From the NCBI RefSeq assembly GCF_000372725.1, contig NW_005196021.1:944123-1008122 (forward strand): 64,000 nt of DNA. The letters are read 5' to 3'. Numbering within the stretch: position 1 is the stretch's first letter; every line of letters begins with the position of its first letter. The notes under the pieces were generated by a model that was not told where the DNA came from, ran no database searches, and saw nothing but the letters and a program-made list of their open reading frames with translations. Below are positions 38,805 to 49,349 of this stretch, one piece after another. The stretch comes from Emiliania huxleyi CCMP1516 (taxonomy: Eukaryota; Haptophyta; Isochrysidales; Noelaerhabdaceae). Made by a program: the position numbers and the translations under genes.

Positions 38805-39925
38805 TTATGTACGTCATATCAGTCACTGATAACAAGCACGGTCGATCCTTCGAAGCGATATACTCGTCACGTCACGCTGGACGGCTTGCACGGAGCCTGT
38901 GCCGGCACACAGGAAGAGCCGTCCGGCAAGAAGAGCTCGATAGGGAGCGAGGACCGTCAAAGGTGCTCACGCAGGAGCAGGCGCACATCGCTTCCAGGGA
39001 GGGGGGCGCACTTCTACTCACACCACATGCTAGGGGGGGGTCCGACCCCCCCCAGAGGCTTCACCACATGCTAGGGGGGGGGTCCCGACCCCCCCAGCAC
39101 CTTCACCACATGCTAGGGGGGGGTCGTGGGGCCGAGGACCCCCCCAGAGACTCGTGGTCAGACCCTCCGGGCCCTTGATTTTACGCCTCATTTCGAGCAT
39201 TTCGAGGGGGAAATCATCCTTTGGAGCTATATGAGCCTTGAGACTGGTCAGATTCTCCAAGATAGTGGACTTTCAGCCACGATTTCACAACTTTGGGGGC
39301 CAAAATCGGATCTCTGGCGGCTATTCCTAGCCCACGAACTGCTGGGGGGGTGCCCCCCACGTGTTAGGCAAGGGGGGTGGTCCGACCCCCCCCAGAGGCT
39401 TCACCACATGCTAGGGGGGGGTCCCGACCCCCCCAGAGGCTTCACCACATGCTAGGGGGGGGGGGGGCGTGAGTAGAAGTGCGCCCCCCTCCCTGGAAGC
39501 GATGTGCGCCTGCTCCAGGTTTCGGACGTCCGTGGTCCGTCATGGTGCGGTCAGTTCCCCCCAGGTTTGACCGCGCAGGTCTCAAAACTCGTCGAGCACT
39601 CGTAGCCTTTCTGCGACTCTGCGTGCTGCCGGCTCGGGAAGAGCAGATTTTGCAAGATATCTCAACGAGATCCGACATCTGCGCGGTCATTTTTGGAGTG
39701 ATCTTACCGTGTTATGACGGAGTCTTGATACCTCTCGGAGCACCTCTAACGGTTCTCGCTCCCTATCGAGATCTTCTTGCCAGACGGCTCTTCCTGTTTT
39801 GCGGGGCGCGCTGAGCTCTGTGTCAAGCTCGAAGGGCAACGAAAACGAGTGCATCGCTTCGATAGACCGACCGTGCTTGTTACCATATACCAAGACCGAT
39901 CTCACGTACACAGTTACACTCTAGA
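38805..39925. mobile_element. 1.1-kb fold-back (inverted-repeat) element
   Basis: The left arm 38805-39025 and the right arm 39468-39925 are inverted relatives. For example, ATCGCTTCCAGGGAGGGGGG on the left matches CCCCCCTCCCTGGAAGCGAT on the right. The arms share the peptide-level patterns NKHGRS.EA and TGRAV.QE.LDRER. Between them lie four G-rich units with ACCACATGCTAGGGGGGG (39025-39120 and 39400-39465) and a unique centre at 39180-39350. No transposase seen. It looks non-autonomous. It sits between the divergent SLC4 and RCC1-B genes. Confidence 0.6.
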
Positions 39926-40061
39926 CGTCCTGTACTCTCCCATCCGACAACCGGCAAGACGCTGTCGTGAGCCAGCCGCTCTTGCGGCAGCCGTCAGCAG
40001 AGAGACCGAGCGCGTCGGGCGGGTGGAAATCGAGATGGCGAGAAAGTCAACATTGCTAGGG

Positions 40062-40142
40062 CCGCCGGGGGGAGAGCTCTAAGAAGCGCACCCAGCGGGC
40101 CGGATGATCGGCATCGGGCTACGAGCAAGAAAGCCCCGACCC
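40062..40142 (+). repeat. Dispersed repeat, copy at 45846-45918
   Basis: GCGCACCCAGCGGGCCGGAT is followed by GATCGG-ATCGGGCTACG and GCCC(C/T)GACCC. The same order occurs at 45846-45918. Unknown class. Confidence 0.6.
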
Positions 40143-40388
40143 TTCATGGGGGGTGCGCGTTCGCAGGGATGAGGCCATAAAGTAAACACGGGTCTCCGAG
40201 GGTTAGTAACACGGGTCTCCGAGGGTTAGTCTGCGCTTTGGGTTTCCCCTAGCGGCGGAGCGCCCCCCCTCTACTCGGAGCTAATACACACCAGACTCAA
40301 CACCACATACCGCAGGCACGGCCGCCAAAAGCCCACTCACAACGGAGCACTTGGAGCGGGGCACTTGTAGCTCCTGCTTTTTCTCGCG

Positions 40389-41798
40389 ATGTCAGCCCCG
40401 CGGCGCCGCTCACGCCGCCTCGCCGCCGCCGCCGCCGCCGCCGCACACTGCCCCCTCACCGACCTGCCCCTTGAGCTTCTCGCGCGCGTCATCTCCCGCT
40501 GCGACCCCGCCGACATCGCTCGCGTCGCGGCCGTCTCGCTGCTCTTTCACGCCTCGCTCGCGCTAGAGGGCATCCGCTTGTGGGCGCAAGAGCGCGGCTT
40601 CGAGCTGCCGGCGCAGCCAGAGGGCGAGAGCTGCGCCGTCCGATGGCTGTGCTTCGCTGCGCTGCTGTGCGAGGCCAACCCGCCGGTGAGGGCGGCGGCA
40701 GACCGCTACCACAGCCTCTTCATCGACAGCGAGGGGCGGCTCTCGTCGTGCGGCTGTGCGCCGGTTCAGTTCCCAGGCATCCTTGGCCACGGCGAGGGCG
40801 TGACGCGGCTCAACACGCCGACCCGCCTCCCTTCCCCGCTGGGCGGTGAGCGCGCCGTGAGCGTGTCGGCTGGAGGCTGCCACAGCCTTGCCCTCACCGC
40901 CGGCGGCAGCGTCTGGAGCTGGGGCTTTGGAAGCCGCGGCATGCTGGGCCACGGCAACGAGCAGCAGCTGCTGCTGCCGAAGAAGGTCGAGGCCTTTGAT
41001 GGCCAGCGCGTCGTCGCTGTGTCGGCTGGAGCACAGCACAGCCTCGCCCTCACCACCGACGGCAGCGTTTGGAGTTGGGGCTATGGAGGCTTTGGCCAGC
41101 TGGGCCACGGCGACGATGAGCAGAAGCAGCTGCTGCCGAAGAAAGTAGAGGCGCTGGCTGGCCAGCGCGTCGTCGCTGTGTCGGCTGGACTTATGCACAG
41201 CCTCGCCCTCACCGCCGACGGCAGTGTCTGGAGCTGGGGCAATGGAGCCTTTGGCAAGCTGGGCCACGGCGACGAGCAGTGCCAGCTGCTGCCCAAGAAG
41301 ATCGAGGCCTTTGCGGACCAGCGCGTCGTCACTGTGTCGACGGGAGCGCACCACAGCTTCGCCCTCACCGCCGACGGCGCCGTCTGGAGCTGGGGCTTGG
41401 GAGCCTTTGGCCAGCTGGGCCACGGCGGCCAGCAGGCCCAGCTGCTGCCCAAGAAGGTCGAGGCCTTTGCTGGCCAGCGCGTCGTCACTGTGTCGGCGGG
41501 AGATTGGCACAGCCTCGCTCTCACCGCCGACGGAGCCGCCTGGAGCTGGGGCGGTGGAGCCCTTGGCCAGCTGGGCCACGGCGACCAACAGGACCAACTG
41601 CTGCCGAAGAAGGTCGAGACCCTTGCTGGCCAGCGCGTCGTCGCTGTGTCGGCTGGAGAGGCTAACAGCCTCGCTCTCACCGCCGACGGCGCCGTCTTCA
41701 CGTGGGGCAAGGGCGAGAGCGACTGCCTAGGCCACGGAGAGGACCTGTCGAACCAGCTGCTGCCCAAGAAGATCAAGGTGTGGGCGCCGGGCCAGTGA
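40389..41798 (+). CDS. F-box/RCC1-repeat protein B
   Basis: Intronless, 469 aa, the most regular of the three paralogues. Basic Ala-rich head, F-box-like segment LTDLPLELLARVISRCDPAD, then seven RCC1 repeats with SLALT-DGSVWSWG and FGQLGHGD. Compared with copy A it shares the linker RLWAQERGFELPAQPEGESC. The likely role is as an SCF adaptor or another beta-propeller scaffold. Its 3' flank (41799-41900) matches that of copy C, showing the two arose by duplication of gene plus 3' UTR. Confidence 0.85.
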   Translation: MSAPRRRSRRLAAAAAAAAHCPLTDLPLELLARVISRCDPADIARVAAVSLLFHASLALEGIRLWAQERGFELPAQPEGESCAVRWLCFAALLCEANPPVRAAADRYHSLFIDSEGRLSSCGCAPVQFPGILGHGEGVTRLNTPTRLPSPLGGERAVSVSAGGCHSLALTAGGSVWSWGFGSRGMLGHGNEQQLLLPKKVEAFDGQRVVAVSAGAQHSLALTTDGSVWSWGYGGFGQLGHGDDEQKQLLPKKVEALAGQRVVAVSAGLMHSLALTADGSVWSWGNGAFGKLGHGDEQCQLLPKKIEAFADQRVVTVSTGAHHSFALTADGAVWSWGLGAFGQLGHGGQQAQLLPKKVEAFAGQRVVTVSAGDWHSLALTADGAAWSWGGGALGQLGHGDQQDQLLPKKVETLAGQRVVAVSAGEANSLALTADGAVFTWGKGESDCLGHGEDLSNQLLPKKIKVWAPGQ

Positions 41799-42097
41799 GA
41801 GGGGAATCGTGAGTGACAGAGTGAGCTGCAAGCCTGCCTCTCGGCTACCTTGGCGGGGAAGGCGGCGGGCGGGTTGAGGGAAGACGCTCGGGTGTTGGGG
41901 AGGTGAGGACAACCATAGTCCCTCGCACGACACCGGGTACGGGACTGGCACTGCAAACTGATGAAAGAGAAGCATACAAATCTGGGGCACGTCATGTCGG
42001 AGCGTTGTTTAAAGGGGGAAAACTTGTTGGAGTGGGGTCGGTAAACTATCACACACCCACGGCCGGGGAGAGGTCTAACGAGAATTTAATAAATAAA

Positions 42098-42262
42098 TAA
42101 ATAAATACAACGGACATCCCAAGCTAGGGCTGGGGGTCGAGGACAGACACGTCCCCACCTTTGCAGGATTTTGCAAAAGCGAGGGGGGAGGGCGCATCGC
42201 CGCGCGGAGAGGGCTGGGCACAGGGCACAGGGGATCTCTCTCGCATAGGATATGCACTCGGC
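42098..42262 (-). repeat. 165-bp repeat, inverted copy 5' of RCC1-C
   Basis: Reverse complement of 44695-44860, including TTTTGCAAAATCCTGCAAAG and GTCCTCGACCCAGCCCTAGC. A third, shorter copy is at 43890-43992. The RCC1-C gene is thus bracketed by inverted copies. Confidence 0.7.
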
Positions 42263-42469
42263 GGCACGAGGGCAAGGCTGGGCGTCCTATGTTTGTGCTC
42301 CCCCCCGGACCCCTCGCTCTCGGGCACTAACCATCTGACCACTCATCGACGGGGCTTGGCGAGCGGCCGCGCTGCGGGGCAGGGCTGGTGAGGATGGGCT
42401 CTGGCCACTCGCCCGTGCGGTTGTAACCGAGAATTTAAAAGGAGCTCATCACAATTTCTTTCTCACGCG

Positions 42470-43578
42470 ATGTCCCCAAAGCGCCGCTCGCGCCGCCTCG
42501 CCTCCGCCTCCGCCGCTCCCTCGCCAGGCACGCCGCCGCCCACCCGCCTCCTCGACCTCCCCACGGACCTCCTCCTGCGCGCCCTCTCTCGCTGCGACCC
42601 CGCCGACATCGCTCGCGTCGCGGCCGTCTCGCTGCTCTTTCACTCCTCGCTCGCGCTAGAGGGCATCCGCTTGTGGGCGCAAGAGCGCGGCTTCGAGCTG
42701 CCGGCGCAGCCAGAGGACGAGAGCTGCGCCGTGCGGTGGCTGTGCTTTGCTGCGTTGCTGCGCGAGTCCAGCCCGCCGGCGAGGGCGGCGGCAGACCGCT
42801 ACCACAGCCTCTTCATCGACAGCGAGGGGCGGCTCTCGTCGTGCGGCTGTGCGCCGAATCACGTCCTCCTCGGGCACGGCGAGGGTGTGACGCGGCTCAA
42901 CACGCCGACCCGCCTCCCTTGCCCGCTGGGCGGCGAGCGCGCTATGAGCGTGTCGGCAGCATGGCAATCACCGCCCCCGACGGCGCCGCCAGGAGCTGGG
43001 GCAATGGAGCCTTTGGCAAGTTGGGCCACGGCGACCAGCAGAACCAGCTGCTGCCCAAGAAGGTCGAGGCCTTTGAGGGGCAGCGCGTCGTCGCTGTGTC
43101 GACTGGCTCTAGCCACAGCCTCGCCGTCACCGCCGACGGCAGCGTCTGGAGCTGGGGCGATGGTTTGCGAGGCAAGCTGGGCCACTTTGGCCAGCTGGGC
43201 CACGGCGACTGGCAGGGCCAGCTGCTGCCCAAGAAGGTCGAGACCTTTGCTGGCCAGCGCGTCGTCGCTGTGTCGGTTGGAGAGCGGCACAGCCTCGCCC
43301 TCACCGCCGACGGCGCTGTCTGGAGCTGGGGCGGTGGAGCCCTTGGCCAACTGGGCCACGGCGGCCAGCAGGCCCAGCTGCTGCCGAAGAAGGTCGAGAA
43401 CCTTGCTGGCCAGCGCGTCGTCGCCGTGTCGGCTGGAGGAACCCACAGCCTCGCCCGCACCGCCGATGGCGCTGTCTTCACGTGGGTCGAGGGCGAGAGC
43501 GGCTGCCAAGGCCACGGAGAGGACCTGTCGAACCAGCTGCTGCCCAAGAAGATCGAGGCGCGGGCGCCGGGCCAGTGA
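42470..43578 (+). pseudogene. F-box/RCC1-repeat protein C, frameshifted copy
   Basis: Starts like copies A and B (F-box-like LLDLPTDLLLRALSRCDPAD, RLWAQERGFELPAQPEDESC) and reads the head and first blade in one frame. Near 42950-43000 the aligned stretch is 10 nt shorter than in copy B. The remaining blades (GNGAFGKLGHGDQQNQLLPK onward) continue in another frame to the stop at 43578. One further blade is merged (GKLGHFGQLGHGDW). So it is a damaged duplicate unless an unseen intron repairs it. Its 3' end (LLPKKIEARAPGQ) and flank match copy B. Confidence 0.75.
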
Positions 43579-43770
43579 GAGGGGAATCGTGAGCGAGCTG
43601 CAAGCCTGCCTCTCGGCTACCTTGGCGGGGACAGGCGGCGGGCTGAGGGAAGACGCTAGACGGCTGAAGGGCGGTGTCATACACACGCGGAAATGATTTC
43701 TTTTTATCTTTATCCCGTGTGCCCAGGTTGAAAGATAAATAAAGCCCGGCCCCTTGCCTCTCCTTAGATG

Positions 43771-44965
43771 CATCCCTCACACACCAAGATCGTGCAGGGC
43801 GGGGACACATGTCCCTAAATCCCATCTCGTCTCAGAGTTTGCCCGTTTTATTTATACCGCCGCTAGACTCGCTCTGCCTCTGTGTCCGCGCCGCGATGCG
43901 CCCTCCCCCCTCGCTTTTGCAAAATCCTGCAAAGGTGGGGACGTGTCTGTCCTCGACCCAGCCCTAGCTTGGGATGTCTGTTTTATTTATTAGCCCTCAC
44001 GGCTCACGCCACACTCTTGCACCGCTCTTCCGCGTGTCGGGTTGTGACGAGGGGTGAGGGGACACGGATTGAAGATCCTCACACCAAGATCGTGCAGGGC
44101 GGGGACACATGTCCCTAAATGCCATCTCGTCTCAGTGTCAGAGTTTGTCCGTTTTATTTGTTCCGAAGCACGTTGTCGTCTCCCGCCGCCCATGTCTGCT
44201 AGAGCCGCAGCTGCTCGGTGTACGTCCTTTAGCGCGCTTACTGGGAGAAAAAGGTGTCAATTTTATTCCACCCTTCCACTTTAGATGTGTCGGACCATAC
44301 TTCATCTCAGCCGTTTTTTTTTGACAGCCACAACATTTGCACACCGATATGACGGCTAGTGCTAGTCCCCCATCGGGAGGACGACCCCGGCTAGTCGCCG
44401 ACCACACCCACAAAGAACCCTGCACAAAGATCGCAAGGGCGGGGGCCTGTTTCCTTTTTACCCATCTCACAGTAGAGAGACGTCCGTTCCATCTCCTAGT
44501 AGAGGTGTCCGTTTTATTTATTTATTACTAGCCGGGGTCGTCCTCCCGATGGGGGACTAGCACTAGCCGTCTGAAGTCGCGCGCCGCGATGCCGTTCGTG
44601 CAAGCCGCGTGTGCCTCCGCCAGAGCTCTGGCGCAGTGAGACAGGAGCCCTGTCCTTCTCCCACCCCTTGTTTGGTGTGTCCGTTTTATTTATGCCGAGT
44701 GCGTATCCTATGCGAGAGAGATCCCCTGTGGCAGTGCCCGTGCCCAGCCCTCTCCGCGCCGCGATGCGCCCTCCCCCCTCGCTTTTGCAAAATCCTGCAA
44801 AGGTGGGGACGTGTCTGTCCTCGACCCAGCCCTAGCTTGGGATGTCCGTTTTATTTATTATTTATTTGCCCGTTTTATTTATTCCTGATCGTCCTTACAA
44901 GATCCTGCTCGTGTGCAGGTGGGGACCCTGTCCTTCTCCCACCCCTCGTTTGGCGTGCGCGTTTT
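43771..44965 (+). repeat. Cluster of hairpin units ending CGTTTTATTTATT
   Basis: At least seven units of about 70-110 nt occur, ending near 43856, 43992, 44162, 44523, 44693, 44860 and 44972. Each has a G/C hairpin such as GGGGACACATGTCCC or GTGGGGACCCTGTCC. A 20-40 nt spacer follows, then (C/T)CCGTTTTATTTATT. Units at 43771 and 44070 share CACACCAAGATCGTGCAGGG. Could be a mobile repeat array, non-coding RNA genes, or multiplied 3'-UTR ends; no promoter is recognised. Confidence 0.6.
44695..44872 (+). repeat. 165-bp repeat, direct copy 3' of RCC1-C
   Basis: Matches 43890-43992 directly and 42098-42262 in inverse. Contains CTATGCGAGAGAGATCCCCT and the TTTTGCAAAATCCTGCAAAG core, ending in the GTTTTATTTATT motif. 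Confidence 0.7.
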
Positions 44966-45003
44966 ATTTATTCAATGCCCGTGCTCGATGCCGCACACAG
45001 CAA

Positions 45004-45618
45004 TCATGAATCACATTCCGCATCAGAGAGCGCACGCGCCTGCTTGTGCAGCTTCGCTCGTGATGGCGGTGGCGAGCGAGTGCCTGGCGCCCACGATTGT
45101 CGCCGTCCAGTGCCAGGCCCAGCGGAGAGCCGTGCCTTGCGGCTGGGCTGAATAACAATCTCTGGCGTGGACGTTCGTGCGCGTCGCCCATCTCTCCTGG
45201 AGTCTACAGTCTTGACTGCTCTATTTATTAAGTCCTTGCGGTGCGGCATCGTCACTACGGACACAGAGCCCGCCGGAGTCTCCCGGGCAATTTGCTCGGT
45301 ACCGCGCCAGCGGGCCTTCTTGATGAGCGAGTCGTGCTTCGCCGCCGTCGCCGCGATTCCCGTGCCGCCGCCACGGAAGGTGGCACGTGCTTTTGCGAAG
45401 CCCACTTTGCGGCCTTTGCCGCTTGCCCACCGCTTGGCTTCGTCAACGGGCGAGTGCCTTACCACACTCGCCTCGGCATCACTCGAAGCCGCGAGCTCGG
45501 ATGCGGCCACAAGAGCGGCCTGCTTGGCACGCAGCTGCGTAATCGTCGGCCCGCGTGCGCGGCTCTTCACGGCCTGTGCCGGCGAGTTGGCGTTCACGCG
45601 CTGAATCATCATCGTCAT
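45004..45618 (-). CDS. Unknown basic protein
   Basis: Intact 204-aa ORF from ATG at 45616-45618. It is Ala/Lys/Arg-rich with segments such as GPTITQLRAKQAALVAASEL and KRWASGKGRKVGFAKARATF. No signal peptide or membrane segment, and no family recognised. Composition is compatible with a nucleic-acid-binding or organelle-targeted protein, or with a chance frame in GC-rich DNA. The flanking 45619-46630 contains only a TTTATTTATT tract and the 45846 repeat. Confidence 0.35.
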   Translation of the reverse strand: MTMMIQRVNANSPAQAVKSRARGPTITQLRAKQAALVAASELAASSDAEASVVRHSPVDEAKRWASGKGRKVGFAKARATFRGGGTGIAATAAKHDSLIKKARWRGTEQIARETPAGSVSVVTMPHRKDLINRAVKTVDSRRDGRRARTSTPEIVIQPSRKARLSAGPGTGRRQSWAPGTRSPPPSRAKLHKQARALSDAECDS

Positions 45619-45845
45619 GGCTGCTGTCTCGCTCGCTCGTGCGTCCTTGGAACTTGTGCCCGCCTCCTTCTCCTATGAGCTCGTATGCCACGTCGCCGCC
45701 TGTGTTTGGGTTTCTATGTTTGCGATTTGGAATTTGGTATTTGTCCAACTCTTTGTTTATTTATTTATCTCCTTAGCGAAAGGAACTTGGAGAGCACTCT
45801 TGGAGAATGGAGTGCAGTGTGCAGTCATCAGCCTCACATCCAGGG

Positions 45846-45918
45846 CCGGGGAGCTAAGATGCGCACCCAGCGGGCCGGATGATCGGGATCGGGCTACGGG
45901 CTAGAGAGCCCTGACCCC
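45846..45918 (+). repeat. Dispersed repeat, copy 2 of 40062-40142
   Basis: Shares GCGCACCCAGCGGGCCGGAT and the following GGGCTACGGGC. Flanked by GCCGGGGAGCTAAGA as at the first copy. Confidence 0.6.
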
Positions 45919-46630
45919 CAGATCGGAATTCTTCCCTTCCTCTACAACCCTCATATCTCGCGTTGATCGGTGTCGCCCATCCCACTCGCTCGGCGCACAA
46001 TTACACGTGACGCACCCTCACCTGGCGGGCCCGGTGCAGCCTCCTCGCACCTCGGCGCAGGTGGTGGCCGTTTGTTTTCCGTTTGTTTGCTCTCCAGAAG
46101 GCGACGGTCCCATTCTGGTGCTCTCCAACCCGATCGTCCCGCTTCCACATACGAGCCATCGGCAACCAGCGGCGCAGCCCAGGGAACTAGTCGTGCCCGT
46201 GTGAGCTGTGAGCTGTGGAGCTCTAGTTGCAATCAAATTTAGCATTTCTGGCCCACCCAGTCAGAAACGCGTCGATCATCCTGCCATTACATGGGGACGT
46301 CCAAGAGGGCTCTCTCTCTCTTATTACGGGTATTTAGGAAGGTCTCCAGTGTTGGCACGATTGCATCCGCATATTTTATTTTTTAGGTTGCCGGAACAAA
46401 CGCAGGGCGCACAAACTGGCGAGTGGCGAGTAGAGGCACACACGCACGCTCTCTCGAGGTCTCTTGGAGCAGAGCCCCGGCGAGTCCTCGAAAGAGCCCC
46501 AAATGGGTCCTCGGAGAGGGTACCCTGGGTGGGCGGGGCCTCTACTCGCCAGGCGCACTAACACTCAAATCGGGAATAAAAGAAATTCCCCGACGCGCCT
46601 TGTTGCACGTCACAGGACACAGCGTCTGAA

Positions 46631-47136
46631 ATGCTGTGCTCGGCGTTGCTCGCCGCGCTTCCGCTGCATCCGCTCCAGCGCGAGACGCCGCTGGCGCACG
46701 TCGACGCGTCGATCCCGTTCGGCAGCGCCACCGTGCCGTCGGTCCTCCGTTGGTGGTGTGGCGACGAGAACCATGCGGCGGGCCCGCTCTGCGTGCGGCA
46801 TGAGATCGCGCTGCAGATCGCCAAGGCGCAGGGGGCGGAGCGCCGCATCTCGCATGCGCAGCGGCAGTCCCTCCTTGGCGAGGCGGCGATGCGCGAGCTG
46901 AAGCACGCGCTGGCTGCATTCTGCGAGCGCGGCAACTCGACTGCCGGGCAGCGGAATGCGAGTGTGCTCACCATCTGCACTGGCGCGGCGGCCGCCGCGA
47001 GTCGCTACCCGCGCGAGTCGCAGCTGATCGATATGAACACGTGGTGGTGCGACCAGCCTGGCCACAACATGAGCCTCAGCTGCAGAAGACATGTCCTGCA
47101 GCTAGCTCACTCGGTGCGCCGCCGCTGCCTCCAACC

Positions 47137-47179
<43 letters not shown>

Positions 47180-48904
47180 GCACGCACGCACTGCTCACGC
47201 GCACACCTCGCTCTCCGTACCGCTGCAGACGGCGTCCACCGCCTCCGAGCGCGAGGCGGTACACCAGCGCCTCGAGGAGCTGCTCGAGGATGCGACGCCG
47301 GAGGCACGCGGCTAGACGCATCACCTCCTGGGATAGACGCATGGGATAGAGGCAGGGACAGAGATCACCTCCTGGGATGATGCGACGAGGCACGCGGCTA
47401 GCTAGACGCGTCCCAAACACGGAACCTCCCAACCTCCTGGGCACCTCCCTAACACCTCCTGGGCACCTCCCTAACACCTCCTGGGCACCTCCCTAACACC
47501 TCCTGGGCACCTCCCTAACACCTCCTGGGCACCTCCCTAACACCTCCTGGGCACCTCCCTAACACCTCCTGGGCACCTCCCTAACACCTCCTGGGCACCT
47601 CCCTAACACCTCCTGGGCACCTCCCTAACACCTCCAGGGCACCTCCCTAACACCTCCTGGGCACCTCCCTAACACCTCCTGGGCACCTCCCTAACACCTC
47701 CTGGGCACCTCCCTAACACCTCCTGGGCACCTCCCTAACACCTCCTGGGCACCTCCCCCTCCTGGCACTCCCAAACACCTCCTGGGCACCTCCCTAACAC
47801 CTCCTGGGCACCTCCCTAACACCTCCTGGGCACCTCCCTAACACCTCCTGGGCACCTCCCTAACACCTGGGCACCTCCCTAACACCTCCTGGGCACCTCC
47901 CTAACACCTCCTGGGCACCTCCCCCTCCTGGCACTCCCAAACACCTCCTGGGCACCTCCCTAACACCTCCTGGGCACCTCCCTAACACCTCCTGGGCACC
48001 TCCCTAACACCTGGGCACCTCCCTAACACCTCCTGGGCACCTCCCTTACACCTCCTGGGCACCTCCCCCTCCTGGCACTCCCAAACACCTCCTGGGCACC
48101 TCCCTAACACCTCCTGGGCACCTCCCTAACACCTCCTGGGCACCTCCCTAACACCTCCTGGGCACCTCCTGGGCACCTCCCCCTCCTGGCACTCCCAAAC
48201 ACCTCCCGGCTCCTCCCAGAGACACTTCCTAGACACTTCCTGGACACGTCCTGGACACGTCCCTCCCACCTCCTCGACATCTCCTCCTCACCTCCTAGAC
48301 ACACTTCAGTGGCACCTCCCAGACACCTCCAACCCACACAACCGCGCGCCCCACCGCCAGTGAGACCCCACGCCGCCCGCGCAGGGCCTCGAGGCGCTGC
48401 GTACCGACACCCACGCAATGCAGGCCGCCTACTGCGGACTCTCGGCCAATCTCGGGTCATCTCGGCGGCTCTCGAGCCCTCCCACTGCAAGCGAGTCACG
48501 GCGAATCTCGGCAAATCTCGTACTCTCGGGGAATCGTCGCCTCGCACAGGCCGCCTACTGCGGGCCGCCCGAGCGCGCAAAGCTGCAGATTTGCGCCGCG
48601 GGCGGGCAGGTGCACGCCGCTCTCCCACCGACTTAGCCCCCTCACCCCCCCCCCCCCCCCATCCCCACACGCACTCCACCCATTCCCCCATCCCCACCCG
48701 CGCACGCACGCACGCACCCCACTCACCCACCCATTCAGCCCGCTCCCACACTACCCCTGGCAGGAGGACGGCCACGCCGCGTCGCAGCGGCAGCGGAAGG
48801 GCAGCCTCGGGGGCGGAGGCGGCGGCAAGGGCGGCGGCAAGGGCGGCAGCAAGGGCAGTAAGCCGCGGCGCCACTCGAGCGGCGGCGGCAGCAAGCGGCC
48901 CTAG
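46631..48904 (+). CDS. Secreted protein with WWC motifs (multi-exon, tentative)
   Basis: Exon 1 (46631 to about 47100) starts with signal peptide MLCSALLAALPLHPLQ and contains two related Trp-Trp-Cys motifs, LRWWCGDENHAAGPLC and TWWCDQPGHNMSLSC. Later exon candidates are TASTASEREAVHQRLEELLE, GLEALRTDTHAMQ, AAYCGPPERAKLQICAAGGQ and EDGHAASQRQRKGSLGGGGG, ending at TAG 48902-48904. The junction MQ/AAYCG uses a GC-AG intron (48424-48549) with a 15-nt copy of the next exon at its 5' end. The large intron contains a CA run and the 22-nt minisatellite. Function unknown; extracellular by signal peptide. Confidence 0.45.
47138..47178. repeat. (CA)n microsatellite
   Basis: About 20 CA units in an intron of the WWC-motif gene. 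Confidence 0.95.
47430..48200. repeat. 22-nt minisatellite, about 33 units
   Basis: The unit CACCTCCTGGGCACCTCCCT plus AA is repeated almost perfectly. A second-order pattern recurs three or four times, with CACCTCCCCCTCCTGGCACT inserted and shortened units, so there is a higher-order repeat of about 130-140 nt. Located in the long intron of the WWC-motif gene. Confidence 0.9.
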
Positions 48905-48950
48905 AAGCGGAGCAGCTCCCCAATCTCTCCGGACTCCACCTATCTCGTGC
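48901..48950. repeat. Diverged copy of the 42-nt intron unit
   Basis: Begins CTAGAAGCGGAGCAGCTCCC and ends TATCTCGTGC, matching the ends of the 42-nt unit at 29193-29360 with an 8-nt longer middle. Its first bases supply the TAG that ends the frame of the preceding gene. Confidence 0.6.
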
Positions 48951-49349
48951 CCTGGTGGCGGGAGTCTGGTACCTTACGGGACTCCGTACTCCGACCTGCG
49001 CTCGAGAGGGCACGGACTGCCTTCGTATCCACCGTATTCACAGAGGCGCACAACCCCGGGCCCCGACATCGCACGGTGACAGTCAGGCATGCAACACCCG
49101 GGGTCCCAGGGAAGGCGAGCAAACCCCTTCTCGCGCGCGCTAGACGCCGACCGTATTCACTGTACTAGTACCGTGCCGCGGGAAGGCGTACTCACGCGGT
49201 GCTCTGAGGACTCTGCACGAGCATATCTCCCCATATCTCCCATATCTCCCCATATCTCCCCATATCCCCCATATCCCCCATATCTCCCCATATCTCCCCC
49301 TATCTCCCCCTATCTCCCCCTATCTCCCACATCTCCCACATCTCCCCAT

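Noticed and set aside
47430-48200. CRISPR-like regular repeat array
   Set aside because: Units are contiguous 22-mers with no unique spacers, in an intron of a eukaryotic gene. It is a minisatellite.
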